Notes: a model not told the origin generated them from the sequence alone. DNA of 32,688 nucleotides from JBCFBK01 sp038562555 (GCA_038562555.1 JBCFBK010000058.1:1-32688), one strand, 5' to 3'; shown: positions 1 through 8,415, numbered from the stretch's first letter. Made by a program: numbers and translations.

Positions 1-761
1 ACCCCACCTCCATCGCCGGCTTCCTGGTCCGAAAAGCTGACAACAGTCCAGCCCGACTTGTCGTACTCATAAATGGCCGGGAAGGGAGTTGGGTGCGTTG
101 TCCAATCCACAGTAAAGGTGTCGATCGCTTCCTCTTCGGGAATGTAGAGCGAGCGGAATTCAAAGGTTGAACCCGTTTTAGCACCCGGGCACAGCACCGC
201 GTTTGCACTGGCCGGCATTTTTACAACTTTGGTGGTACCCTCATTGGTTTCATAACGAATCTCGTTTCTCACCAGGTTTTCGGCCGCCGAGTACCAGCTT
301 ATTTGTCCGCCCTTATCGGAAATGGAAACCGCCTTTACCCGGCGCTGCACGAGTGAGCTTTGAAAGATGGCGCCGTAGGCTGTGCCAAAGTCGGTGGCCG
401 AAAGCGAAGGATGACCATACTTATCGCGGGTATTTACCCGGAAGGTATACGACTTTTCGGCCATAGCCGGTAACACAATGTCGGTGCTGTCCAATCCCGT
501 TGAAGGGGTAACCGCTGTTACAAGCGAATCCAGGTCATTATTCCAGTAGAGATTCACCGTTTCCACATTGGGTGAGTTATAGAGCCAGAAGCGAAAGAGG
601 ATCCGCTCTTTCCCGGCAATAAAGGCAACCGAATCGGTTTTGGGCGCATAGATAATCTCCCCGCCCTCCACATATTCCTGATGAATATCCGTAAACTCCT
701 CACACCCCGCCACAAACGCCAGGGTCAGTATAATGGGTAAATAGTATTGTATTCGTTTCAT
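1..761 (-). CDS. DUF4998-type surface lipoprotein, 3' end outside window
   Basis: The minus-strand frame is open from an ATG at 761 to the left edge, so about 253 residues are present and the C-terminus is missing. The start MKRIQYYLPIILTLAFVAGC is a lipoprotein signal with a lipobox cysteine at residue 20. The next stretch, with GGEIIYAPKTDSV and a later YWNND segment, matches the N-terminus of DUF4998 proteins, which lie next to SusC/SusD pairs and often end in a carbohydrate-binding (F5/8-type) domain. The role is inferred: an outer-membrane surface glycan-binding lipoprotein. It is the fourth gene of the operon led by susC. A 261-bp gap with strong secondary structure separates it from the preceding gene. 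Confidence 0.82.
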   Translation of the reverse strand, partial: MKRIQYYLPIILTLAFVAGCEEFTDIHQEYVEGGEIIYAPKTDSVAFIAGKERILFRFWLYNSPNVETVNLYWNNDLDSLVTAVTPSTGLDSTDIVLPAMAEKSYTFRVNTRDKYGHPSLSATDFGTAYGAIFQSSLVQRRVKAVSISDKGGQISWYSAAENLVRNEIRYETNEGTTKVVKMPASANAVLCPGAKTGSTFEFRSLYIPEEEAIDTFTVDWTTHPTPFPAIYEYDKSGWTVVSFSDQEAGDGGG

Positions 762-839
762 GTCAAATAGTAATTTGGTAAATAATATTTTAAACTACCA
801 GGCCTGTCTTTTGTACCGGCCTGAGGTTTCGCAGCCGGG

Positions 840-999
840 GACCCATAGGACAAGAAGGATGTCCCGAAGGGAAAAGAAAAGCTGTTTGACGACCGCAGGG
901 AGGAGTTCTTTTCTTTTAATCCTCTTGTCCGTGATGGGTCGGCGAGAAACCCAAGCCTTGACCTTTTTGGTAACTTTTTGGGTCAAGCCAAAAAGTTAC
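840..999. repeat. Hairpin-rich intergenic element
   Basis: Three nested arm pairs form one long imperfect hairpin: 840-846 with 934-940 (GACCCAT/ATGGGTC), 848-854 with 924-930 (GGACAAG/CTTGTCC) and 872-881 with 908-917 (AAAAGAAAAG/CTTTTCTTTT). A second, perfect 12-bp stem lies at 970-981 and 988-999 with a 6-nt loop. The whole gap between the two lipoprotein genes is thus folded. The frames open across it are low-complexity and I do not believe they code. It may be a dispersed intergenic repeat, or an RNA element that tunes expression of the distal operon gene. Confidence 0.7.
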
Positions 1000-1022
1000 A
1001 GAACTCACAGGGGCAACGCCCC

Positions 1023-2192
1023 TCACTCCACCACCTCCCCATAAAACGTAACCTCCGCCGGATGCGTAAACGTAGCCCCTGCCCAGGTATCCAGCACCCG
1101 GATGCGCACATAGCGAAGCGGCGCCTGGCTCAGGTCGAAGGCAAACTCATGCCCGGCCTTCAGGGCCGCCACATCCTCATCAGTATTGGTCCCAAGGGGT
1201 GAACCCGAAGGTTTGATAACCGTGCAGTGCATAATCTTCACCCAGTCGGCCCAGTTTCCGCTCTGATCAGGACGGTGATCGCTTCCGTACACTTCGAAGT
1301 TTTTCGGATTTCCCCATGCGTAAACCTGGTTATCGCGCTGATGCATCACCAGCCGGCTTAGTTTGGCGGTAACACCCAGGTCAATGGTGAAAGCTGCCGG
1401 CAGGGTCGAGCTTTGCGAATGCCCGAAGTTGGTGTACACATCGTCAATGAGGTACGCATCGGCCCCTTCAAAGTTGGTGAAGCTGGCGTCGCTGCCCAGT
1501 TTCATCACCGACATGATTCCCTTGTCCAGCTTCTCTTCGAAAAGCGGGAGGATGGTTTTGCCCGGAGGGAAGACCGTATCCGACGCATTTTCCCAGTTAT
1601 CGCGGATCAGGGCTGCGAAGATGCGCTCTTCGGGCTCGTATCCGCGCAACGCCTGTTTTACGGTATCGGCCCGGGAGGTGATGATCTTCATGGTTTTCAT
1701 TTCCCCCAGCGAGTCCTGCGCCAAAAACTCGAAGGTCAGCGGGGCATTGTCGGGGTTCAGCCAACTGTACTGGGCTCCCCCGAAGGCACTGACAATCTCC
1801 ATGGTTTTCGATACCCGGCTCAGTGACGATTCCATCGGGGTAAAGCTTACGCTCACCGGATCCGATTTCTCCTGTGCCCGGTTAATGGCAAAGACCGTCA
1901 CGGTATGCTCAAGCTGGTCGTTATACCCCGCAATTTCGAGTTTGTTTTCGTAAAAGGACGTGTTGGCCTCATAGGTCTTTCCGCTGGATAAGGTGTAAAC
2001 CCCTTTGACCGATAAAATATCTTCAGCCTCCGGAATGCGGTAGGTGATCTCCACCCCGCCCGGGGTCGGTTTGGTCTGGATCTCTGTCACAACACCCGGC
2101 TTCCCCAGGCTCTCCGATATCGGCTCCAGCACCTTCTCCTCACACCCGGCCATCGCCAGCATTGCAATAAAATAGCATATCTGTGTTCTCAT
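1023..2192 (-). CDS. DUF4959/DUF5126/DUF5000-type SusE/F-position lipoprotein
   Basis: This 389-residue protein has a lipoprotein signal (MRTQICYFIAMLAMAGC, Cys17), a first Ig/FN3-like segment with the PGGVEITYRIPEAEDIL motif typical of DUF4959, a middle DUF5126-like segment (about 120-210), and a C-terminal F5/8-like discoidin fold. The last is marked by FTIDLGVTAKLSRL, WGNPKNFEVYGS and LRYVRIRVLDTWAG, as in DUF5000. The family sits directly after susD in Bacteroidota glycan loci and is thought to bind glycan at the cell surface; the specific ligand cannot be read. The gene follows susD with a short gap carrying heptamer repeats and is in the same transcript direction, so co-transcription is likely. 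Confidence 0.88.
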   Translation of the reverse strand: MRTQICYFIAMLAMAGCEEKVLEPISESLGKPGVVTEIQTKPTPGGVEITYRIPEAEDILSVKGVYTLSSGKTYEANTSFYENKLEIAGYNDQLEHTVTVFAINRAQEKSDPVSVSFTPMESSLSRVSKTMEIVSAFGGAQYSWLNPDNAPLTFEFLAQDSLGEMKTMKIITSRADTVKQALRGYEPEERIFAALIRDNWENASDTVFPPGKTILPLFEEKLDKGIMSVMKLGSDASFTNFEGADAYLIDDVYTNFGHSQSSTLPAAFTIDLGVTAKLSRLVMHQRDNQVYAWGNPKNFEVYGSDHRPDQSGNWADWVKIMHCTVIKPSGSPLGTNTDEDVAALKAGHEFAFDLSQAPLRYVRIRVLDTWAGATFTHPAEVTFYGEVVE

Positions 2193-2232
2193 ATTCCTTT
2201 TAAATTAAGTATTAAACTTACAGAAGACAAGA

Positions 2233-2260
2233 AGCTAATAGCTAACAGCTAATAGCTAAC
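2233..2260. repeat. Heptanucleotide tandem repeat, 4 units
   Basis: Four exact 7-bp units alternate AGCTAAT, AGCTAAC, AGCTAAT, AGCTAAC, followed by a partial AGCTT. The array sits just past the stop of susD, in the gap to the next gene. The same heptamer family recurs after susC at 4227-4282. Confidence 0.9.
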
Positions 2261-2269
2261 AGCTTCCCA

Positions 2270-4183
2270 TCACCATCCCGGATTTTGCACCAGTTGCGGA
2301 TTTTTCGTTAAATCGCTTTCAGGTATCGGGGCAAAGTAATCCCGAAAGGAGAAGGCCTGGGTATAAACCGTTGTCACCGTGTAATAGTCGTTCATGTCGG
2401 TTTTGGAGACATCCCAGCCCTGGATCAGACGGTTTTGCTCTTTCATTGCTGTTTTCCAGCGGTGGCTGTCCCAGTAGTACACCCCCTCGCAGGCCAGCTC
2501 GATGTCCCGCTCGCGGTGGATGATTTCGCGCATGCCCGCCTTGGTTGAAGGTTTATCGGGATTGATCGAATGCTCCCGCCAGCTTTCCACCACACCCGGC
2601 AGACCGGCCCGCGCACGCACCAGGTCGATATACTCATACACCAGTGCATCCGGAGCCTCTTTCGTCTCGTTGAGCGCTTCGGCATACAGCAGGAGCAGAT
2701 CGGCAAAACGCATGTCGGGGAACGGATAATCTTCGTAGGTTACCGAATTGGGGTCGCGAAAGGTGGTGTTGATGGAGACCAGTTTCTTGGGCCAGTAACC
2801 CGTGGCGTTGTAGTTCCCGGGATTAAAGACCGAAGAATACTCGCCAAACCTGTTTTTGGGATACAGGCAGTCGGCATCATTATCGGGCTCATTTTTATAG
2901 GAATTGCCATACCACTTGCCGCGGTCAAAACCCAGGGTGGAGTAATACCGCGGTTCCCGGTCAAAGTTTAAGGAAGCGGTCTGTTCTCCCTTTTGGATGT
3001 AATAGCGGTGCGCATCATCACCCGTGCGGATGACGTAGCGGGTGGTATACTCAAAATCGGGATCCTCATCAATGGGTACCCCGTTCCTGGAGTAAAACTT
3101 TTCCACGGTAGCCAGGGCAACGCTCATCTTCCCTGACGTGGAGGTTGACGTGGCCGACTCCAATAGCGGCAGACAGGGACTTTGCAGCCCTGAGTTAACC
3201 GGGTAGGATGAGTTTCCCCAGACGATTTCCACGTTCCAGCGTCCGCTGACCGAACTGCGAAGGGTATTGACAATGCGGGTGGAATCGGACATGGGTTTGG
3301 CGGTGATATAATCGCTTTGCTGAAACAGGCGTATCCCGCACTGGCTGCACATGTCGATGGCTTCCAGGCAGGCCGTGGCCGCTTTCTCCCAGCGGGAGGC
3401 ATCGTAGGTCTGGTTGAAAAACGGCTCCCCGTTATGATCGGTAAAACTGTTGTAGTCGGTGTTGCCGTTAAAAAGCGGACTGGCCCAGTACATCAGCACT
3501 TTTGCTTTAAGCATATAGGCTGCAGGCTGGGTAAAGCGGCCCAGCTCGGTTGTGCGGTTCTGGATGATTTTGGGAAGCGCCTCACTTTGGATCACTTCAT
3601 CCAGAAGTTCCAGCACGTAGGCAAACGAATCGTCAACCTTCTCGCGGTAAACCCGGATGCCCTGGGTCGATTCGTTGATTTCGGTGTTATCTTTCAACGG
3701 ACAGATCGGCCCGTAGAACGAAAGCAGGTAAAAGTGCATATAGGCCTTGATCAGTTTTACCTCGGCAATCATCCGGTCTTTCTCGTACTGGTTCAGGTCA
3801 TTTACATTCCCGATGTTTGCCAGAAAAGTGTTGCACTCACGGATACCGCCGTACAGGGTGCGGATATAAGTTCCCGTTCCGGCCCAGTAGTTGATCAGGG
3901 CCGATGTGGGACTGTCCAGTCCCAGCCCAAACTTGAGACCCGACGAGCCGTCTTCTTTGTTAAAGACCATTTCGAGGGCGCCAAAAATGCCAGGGTTCTC
4001 ATTCCACCCGGCCGACTTGGGCATACCCCAGTAACAGGTGGCCAGGTATTTCTCGGCCGTATACCGGTCCGAAAAGGCATTGTCGATCGTGGCAATATTA
4101 TCCGGCACCACATCCAGGTACTCACACCCGCCAATCCCCGCCACGAATGTTATTATTAAAAATGCTCTGTATATTTTTTTCAT
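2270..4183 (-). CDS. susD: SusD/RagB-family outer-membrane glycan-binding lipoprotein
   Basis: The 637-residue product has a lipoprotein signal (MKKIYRAFLIITFVAGIGGC, Cys20) followed by EYLDVVPD, the usual start of mature SusD proteins. SusD hallmarks are visible throughout: the TPR-rich N-terminal half with IRECNTFLANI and AEVKLIKAYMHFYLL, and the C-terminal SusD_RagB half with PDMRFADLLLLYAEALNET and IIHRERDIELACEGVYYWD. In the family, SusD caps the SusC transporter and helps load oligosaccharide. The gene is directly downstream of susC with a 138-bp gap of repeats, the standard order. The length fits the longer members of the family. The symbol denotes the family; it is not starch-specific. 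Confidence 0.96.
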   Translation of the reverse strand: MKKIYRAFLIITFVAGIGGCEYLDVVPDNIATIDNAFSDRYTAEKYLATCYWGMPKSAGWNENPGIFGALEMVFNKEDGSSGLKFGLGLDSPTSALINYWAGTGTYIRTLYGGIRECNTFLANIGNVNDLNQYEKDRMIAEVKLIKAYMHFYLLSFYGPICPLKDNTEINESTQGIRVYREKVDDSFAYVLELLDEVIQSEALPKIIQNRTTELGRFTQPAAYMLKAKVLMYWASPLFNGNTDYNSFTDHNGEPFFNQTYDASRWEKAATACLEAIDMCSQCGIRLFQQSDYITAKPMSDSTRIVNTLRSSVSGRWNVEIVWGNSSYPVNSGLQSPCLPLLESATSTSTSGKMSVALATVEKFYSRNGVPIDEDPDFEYTTRYVIRTGDDAHRYYIQKGEQTASLNFDREPRYYSTLGFDRGKWYGNSYKNEPDNDADCLYPKNRFGEYSSVFNPGNYNATGYWPKKLVSINTTFRDPNSVTYEDYPFPDMRFADLLLLYAEALNETKEAPDALVYEYIDLVRARAGLPGVVESWREHSINPDKPSTKAGMREIIHRERDIELACEGVYYWDSHRWKTAMKEQNRLIQGWDVSKTDMNDYYTVTTVYTQAFSFRDYFAPIPESDLTKNPQLVQNPGW

Positions 4184-4226
4184 CTTCGTTATTAATTAAT
4201 AGTTTCTATGCCTCTTATTTACTAAA

Positions 4227-4282
4227 AGCTAATAGCTAACGGCTAAAAGCTAAAAGCTAAAAGCTAAAAGCTAACAGCTAAC
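4227..4282. repeat. Heptanucleotide tandem repeat, 8 units (AGCTAAN)
   Basis: Eight consecutive 7-bp units of the form (A/G)GCTAA(A/C/T) run without interruption: AGCTAAT, AGCTAAC, GGCTAAA, three AGCTAAA, two AGCTAAC. They lie in the gap between susC and susD. The family is shared with 2233-2260. Confidence 0.92.
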
Positions 4283-4293
4283 AGCTTCTTCCC

Positions 4294-4321
4294 GTCTCCG
4301 GTTTCCGGTCTCCGGTCTCCG
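4294..4321. repeat. Second heptanucleotide tandem repeat, 4 units (GTCTCCG)
   Basis: Four 7-bp units, GTCTCCG, GTTTCCG, GTCTCCG, GTCTCCG, end exactly at the stop codon of susC. The unit has nothing in common with AGCTAAN except its length, and only 11 bp separate the two arrays. Confidence 0.9.
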
Positions 4322-7300
4322 TCAGAGACCTACATTGACTCCCACATTAAACACCCGCTGCACCGGGTATCCCAGTCCGTTTCCGGCCATTTCCGGATCC
4401 CAGAGCTTAAAGCGGGAAAAGCAAAGCAGGTTTGTTCCGCTCACGTAAAGGCGCAGGTTCTCCAGATGCACCTTCCTGGAAAGCTTTTGAGGCAGCGTGT
4501 ACCCCAGTTCAACCGATTTTAAGCGGATAAACGAAGCATCCTGCATAAACCAGGTGCTTGTCTGGTAATTATTGTCGACTGTGTAGTTGGCCAGCCTGGG
4601 CCAGAGGGCATACGGATCGCGGTTATTCTCCGACCAGTAATTGCCGGCAAAGACCTCCAAAACGGCATTGTGCCCCGTCAGCCCGTCATCTTCTCCCGAT
4701 ATCCCGGAGTTCCCGTCCAAAAAAGGAGTAACCTTTTTTAAGTCGAGCCAGAACGATTGCCGGGCCGAACCCTGGAAGAAAAACGAAGCATCCAGACCCC
4801 GGCAACCCACCGAGAGCCCGAAGCCGTAGTTAATCTCCGGGGTGGTCGGGAAGCCGATGGGCACCTTATCCAGTTCCGAGATCTTCCCGTCGCGGTTCAC
4901 ATCGCGGTACTTGATATCCCCGGCCAGGTATTTGCCGATCTGGGCGGGTGAGTTCTTCACTTCCGCATCATCAATAAAGAGGCGCTCGGCAATGTAACCC
5001 CAGGTTTGCGAAAGCGACTGCCCTACCCTGGAGAGCCAGGGGGTATTGGCATAATCGGGCTCTTCCCATTCTTCGGCCTTGCTGGTGGCATAGGTAAAGG
5101 TACCCCGGCCGGTCAGCCACAGGTGAGCGTTAATGCTTTTCTCATAGTTCAGTTCCACATCGATGCCTTTGCCCGAGGCTTTCCCAAGGTTGGCCTTTAC
5201 CGCCGGGATTACCCCCATGGTGGCGGGCAGCACCCGGTCGAGCAAAATGTTTTCGCGCTTCTCATGGAACAGGTCCACGTTGGCCGACATGCCGTTTTTC
5301 AACACAATCTCAGCCCCGATATTGGTTTTATAAGCTGTTTCCCAGCCGATCTTGTCATTGGCATACCGCGATACACTAATCCCTCCCGGGTTATAGGTAA
5401 GCTGGGTTCCCCAGTTCACATTGCGCGAAGCATTCATATCCACCTGCGAGAGGTAGTAAAACCGGTCGTTGTTGCTGCCAATGGCATCGTTGCCCACCAG
5501 CCCGTAAGTGGCTTTCAGCTTAAACTGGGTGATCACGTTTGAAAGCGAGCTGAAGAAGGGCTCATTCGAGAGCATCCAGGCCACACCCACCGACGGGAAG
5601 AAGCCCCAGCGGTTGTTTTTCGAGAAGCGTTCCGAACCGTTATAGCCAAAGTTGAACTCGGCAAAGTAGCGGGTATCGAAGTTGTAAGCCAGACGGCCCG
5701 AGAGGCCCATATTCCGGTTTGGAAGCGAAAGCTGCAGGTCATCGGCGATGCCTTTTTTCTCCTGTCGCATGGTATACACCAGCAGTCCGTTTAAGCTGTG
5801 CTTTTCAGCAAAAACCCGGTTATAGTCGGTGGCCGCTTCCAGGTAAAAGGTCGTGTTAATGTAGCGTTCACCCGGGTTATAATTAATGTACTCCGTCCCC
5901 TGGGTCGGGTTAAGCCGTTCCAGGGTATAGCTGTTTTCAACCAGGTCGTAGGTGGCAATATTATAAAAGAAGGGATTGTAATTGCGGTTCACCGAGTACT
6001 CCGAATAGCGGTTCATGTTAACAAGGGCTCTGAACTTCAACCCTTCGGTAATCATCTTTAAATCCTGCTTTACTTCAAACTGCGAGAGGGTGAGGTTTTT
6101 GCTGTAGTCGCGGTAACCTTTCAGCGATTCAGCATACGGGTTGATGTAATTGGCGTTCCCGTAGTTGCCAAATAAAATGTGTTTGGCATAGGCGAACTGC
6201 TCGTCGGGTTCATAGTAGGGTTTAAAGAGGACCGGGTTGGCCTGCATCACCTTGTTGTACATGGCTGTTCCCCCGTCAATAGGACCGGTGTACTCATCAA
6301 AGGTGGTGCTCAGGCGCAGAACAAGTTCGGTTGTCCCCGTCACGTTGATATTCACATTCGAGCGCACGGCAATCTTTTTCAGGTCGATATTCGAGTTGAA
6401 GTTATTGCGCTTGTCCACCTTCATGTTCCCGTTATCCTGCGACACATTGGCCGCCACGTAATAGCGGGCAATGCGCCCTCCCCCGCTGATACTCATGTTC
6501 AGGCGCTGGTTGCTGATCACATCGCGGAACATGGTTTTATACCAGTCGGTTGCCGGGAAGATATCGGGGTACGCGCCGTTTTCGGTCATGGTGATCTTTT
6601 CCTGGCTGTAGAGCGACAACCCCAGCGGATCGCGTGTTTTGATGGCCTCGTTGTGCATGCGCATAAAGGTGATGGGACCCGCAATGTCGATCTTTTCGGT
6701 TGGACTGGAAAAAGAATTTTCAACCCGGATATTGAGCTGCACCTTCCCTTCCTTTCCTTCCTTGGTGGTAACGGCAATGACCCCGTTGGCACCACGGGCA
6801 CCGTAAAGGGCCGTAGCGGTGGCATCTTTCATAATCGAGAAGCTGGCAATATCGTCGGTATTCAGGCGCGCCAGGTCATCGGTGCTCAGTTCAACGCCAT
6901 CGATCAAAATCAGCGGATCTTTTTTGGCATCGGCCCCGAAGGTGGTAATCCCGCGGATAAAGAAGCTGGCGTTATCCTCGCCCGGTTCGCCGCTTCGCTG
7001 GTAGGAAATCAGTCCCGATACCCGGCCAGCAAAGGCGGTTGTGAGGTTGCTGCTGGGTACTTTCAGTTCGCCCGGCTTTACTGTTTCAATCGAGGCAATC
7101 ACGCTCTCCTTCTTTTGGGTACCGAAAGCCACCACCTGGACTTCTTCCAGCTCGGTGTTATCATCATATAAAACAACATCGATAATGTTTTGCCGGCCCA
7201 CAGGCTGTTCCACGGGCGTTTTACCGATGAATGAAAAGACAAGGACCTCGCCCTGTGACGCCTGGATGCGGAATTCGCCGTTGGCATCGGTGATGGTCCC

Positions 7301-7447
7301 TTTTTGGGTTCCTCTGATGGCAATTGATACCCCGGGCAGACTGGCGCCGGTGTTATCTTTTACCACTCCTGTCAATGTTTTGGTCTGGGCTGTACTGAAA
7401 ACGTACAGGCAAAGCAGGAATGCAGTAACAAACAGTTTTAAATGCAT
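4322..7447 (-). CDS. susC: SusC/RagA-family TonB-dependent outer-membrane transporter
   Basis: I take the start at 7447, giving 1041 residues, because it places a clean signal peptide first (MHLKLFVTAFLLCLYVFSTA, cleavage before QT); the frame stays open upstream to 7528 without one. Domains in order: a CarboxypepD_reg-like segment (LTGVVKDNTGASLPGVSI), a TonB-box/plug region (VVAFGTQKK, then DPLILIDGVE, then KDATATALYGARGANGVI), and a long beta-barrel ending in FNVGVNVGL. SusC proteins import oligosaccharides across the outer membrane using TonB energy, with the SusD lipoprotein as lid. It is the first gene of the operon, with a long leader and a likely promoter at 7799-7829. The substrate cannot be inferred from the window. 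Confidence 0.97.
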   Translation of the reverse strand: MHLKLFVTAFLLCLYVFSTAQTKTLTGVVKDNTGASLPGVSIAIRGTQKGTITDANGEFRIQASQGEVLVFSFIGKTPVEQPVGRQNIIDVVLYDDNTELEEVQVVAFGTQKKESVIASIETVKPGELKVPSSNLTTAFAGRVSGLISYQRSGEPGEDNASFFIRGITTFGADAKKDPLILIDGVELSTDDLARLNTDDIASFSIMKDATATALYGARGANGVIAVTTKEGKEGKVQLNIRVENSFSSPTEKIDIAGPITFMRMHNEAIKTRDPLGLSLYSQEKITMTENGAYPDIFPATDWYKTMFRDVISNQRLNMSISGGGRIARYYVAANVSQDNGNMKVDKRNNFNSNIDLKKIAVRSNVNINVTGTTELVLRLSTTFDEYTGPIDGGTAMYNKVMQANPVLFKPYYEPDEQFAYAKHILFGNYGNANYINPYAESLKGYRDYSKNLTLSQFEVKQDLKMITEGLKFRALVNMNRYSEYSVNRNYNPFFYNIATYDLVENSYTLERLNPTQGTEYINYNPGERYINTTFYLEAATDYNRVFAEKHSLNGLLVYTMRQEKKGIADDLQLSLPNRNMGLSGRLAYNFDTRYFAEFNFGYNGSERFSKNNRWGFFPSVGVAWMLSNEPFFSSLSNVITQFKLKATYGLVGNDAIGSNNDRFYYLSQVDMNASRNVNWGTQLTYNPGGISVSRYANDKIGWETAYKTNIGAEIVLKNGMSANVDLFHEKRENILLDRVLPATMGVIPAVKANLGKASGKGIDVELNYEKSINAHLWLTGRGTFTYATSKAEEWEEPDYANTPWLSRVGQSLSQTWGYIAERLFIDDAEVKNSPAQIGKYLAGDIKYRDVNRDGKISELDKVPIGFPTTPEINYGFGLSVGCRGLDASFFFQGSARQSFWLDLKKVTPFLDGNSGISGEDDGLTGHNAVLEVFAGNYWSENNRDPYALWPRLANYTVDNNYQTSTWFMQDASFIRLKSVELGYTLPQKLSRKVHLENLRLYVSGTNLLCFSRFKLWDPEMAGNGLGYPVQRVFNVGVNVGL

Positions 7448-7649
7448 AAGAAAGGTTAATTGTTTTTTTGTGTTCTGACATAAGGTCATGGCGGTGCCAC
7501 GACAGGTACAATCAGGCAGGGGCGGCATGGCAAAGTCAGAAGAATCTTTAAAAAGAACATAAAGATTTTCTGTTCACACGGGAGCGTGTGTTTTAGCAGA
7601 TTTTAATACCTTTGAAAGGAATTAACGTTTTTCGTTGGTTCGCAATTAA

Positions 7650-7698
7650 TCCTGCGGTTCCTTTTAGTACGTCCATACTTTTTAGGGGAACCGCAGGA
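7650..7698. promoter_or_regulatory. 12-bp inverted repeat in the susC leader
   Basis: TCCTGCGGTTCC (7650-7661) is exactly complementary to GGAACCGCAGGA (7687-7698), with a 25-nt loop. It lies in the inferred 5' leader of susC, about 200 nt before its start codon. No downstream T-run on the minus strand marks it as a plain terminator. Confidence 0.7.
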
Positions 7699-7704
7699 GG
7701 TTTT

Positions 7705-7737
7705 ATACCGGGATGGCAGCTTAATGGACCCCGGTAT
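7705..7737. promoter_or_regulatory. 8-bp inverted repeat in the susC leader
   Basis: ATACCGGG (7705-7712) pairs with CCCGGTAT (7730-7737) around a 17-nt loop. It sits 7 bp from the previous hairpin, so the inferred susC transcript would start with two stems in tandem. Confidence 0.6.
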
Positions 7738-7755
7738 TGTAAAATTGGTTAAGGT

Positions 7756-7763
7756 TAGGTTTG
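7756..7763 (+). promoter_or_regulatory. Possible -7 box for the regulator gene
   Basis: TAGGTTTG matches the Bacteroidota -7 consensus TAnnTTTG. It lies 93 bp upstream of the regulator ATG. A good -33 element is not seen: the nearest TTG leaves a spacer of only 16. If used, the palindrome at 7806-7817 would lie just inside the transcript. Confidence 0.3.
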
Positions 7764-7798
7764 GGTCATAGGCAAACAGTGTTGGATGTTTTGATAAG

Positions 7799-7829
7799 CA
7801 AATATACTCAATTGAGTTGATAATACAAA
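7799..7829 (-). promoter_or_regulatory. Predicted Bacteroidota promoter of susC operon
   Basis: On the minus strand, TTTG at 7829-7826 (-33 element) is followed by a 19-bp spacer and TATATTTG at 7806-7799 (-7 element). This fits the Bacteroides-type consensus TTTG-N19/21-TAnnTTTG. Transcription would start near 7793, giving susC a leader of about 345 nt. Confidence 0.6.
7806..7817. promoter_or_regulatory. 12-bp perfect palindrome, probable operator
   Basis: ACTCAATTGAGT is a perfect 12-bp palindrome. It occupies the spacer of the predicted susC promoter and is 32 bp upstream of the ATG of the divergent HTH regulator, so one bound repressor could control both directions. That the neighbouring regulator binds it is inference from position. 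Confidence 0.55.
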
Positions 7830-7848
7830 ATTATTTCACAAGAAAATA

Positions 7849-8415
7849 ATGTCTATCAATAAACGTATTGAATTTTTGATTGCAAATTTGGCAAAAGGGA
7901 ATAAAAGAGTTTTTGCTAAAAGCATTGATGTTCCGCCTACTACAATAAGTGGAATAGTCGGTTCCCGGGGAAGTGATCCTTCTTATTCAACATTAAAAAA
8001 AATAATAAATACTTACCCTGAAATAAGCCTAACTTGGCTGTTGAATGGCGAGGGAGAGCCGTTCAATAGGACTGTTAATCAAACAGAAACGAATAGACAC
8101 GACGAAGTAAATTCACCAGATAAAGAATCCTTGGAGAAGATAAGTAACAGTATTTTCCTGTCCGGAAATCTGAAGTTATTGAGAAAACATATTCATCAGA
8201 CACAAGATTCTTTTGCTGCGATTTTTGGGGTGAATCGGAATAATATTGTCTCTTATGAAAGGGGGTCCAAACCTAAGCTTCACTTTCTCTTGAAAATTGT
8301 GAATTATTTCAACATTTCATTGGACAAACTAATCTCTTTTGATCTTAAAAAGCATCCGGAGATACTGGAGAAGGTTACCGTCCAGGATAAGAAAGAAAAG
8401 AAAACCAGAGAATGA
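7849..8415 (+). CDS. Transcription regulator with two helix-turn-helix domains
   Basis: The 188-residue protein has an N-terminal phage-CI-like HTH (about 5-72; note VFAKSIDVPPTTISGIVGSR and the family signature LTWLLNGEGEPF) and a second XRE-type HTH (about 106-164; LKLLRKHIHQTQDSFAAIFG, NNIVSYERG). No peptidase or ligand domain is visible; the tail is lysine-rich. It is divergent from susC and starts 32 bp from a perfect palindrome, so autoregulation and control of the glycan operon are plausible. Glycan loci usually use hybrid two-component, SusR or ECF-sigma/anti-sigma regulators, so this would be atypical. It could instead belong to the neighbouring mobile island. The A+T-rich composition resembles the island more than susC. 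Confidence 0.85.
   Translation: MSINKRIEFLIANLAKGNKRVFAKSIDVPPTTISGIVGSRGSDPSYSTLKKIINTYPEISLTWLLNGEGEPFNRTVNQTETNRHDEVNSPDKESLEKISNSIFLSGNLKLLRKHIHQTQDSFAAIFGVNRNNIVSYERGSKPKLHFLLKIVNYFNISLDKLISFDLKKHPEILEKVTVQDKKEKKTRE

Noticed and set aside
760..1044. Open frame of 94 codons on the plus strand between the lipoprotein genes
   Set aside because: It runs through the folded intergenic element, is low-complexity and overlaps the end of the DUF4959-type gene in antisense. No family resemblance.
3317..4159. Long plus-strand open frame (280 codons) antisense to susD
   Set aside because: It is the shadow of the G+C-richer susD reading frame; the minus-strand protein is unmistakable.
4227..4321. 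Possible CRISPR array
   Set aside because: Units are 7 bp with no spacers; these are simple tandem repeats.
6179..7171. Plus-strand open frame of 330 codons antisense to susC
   Set aside because: Antisense shadow of susC; His/Gly/Val-rich composition is typical of such shadows.
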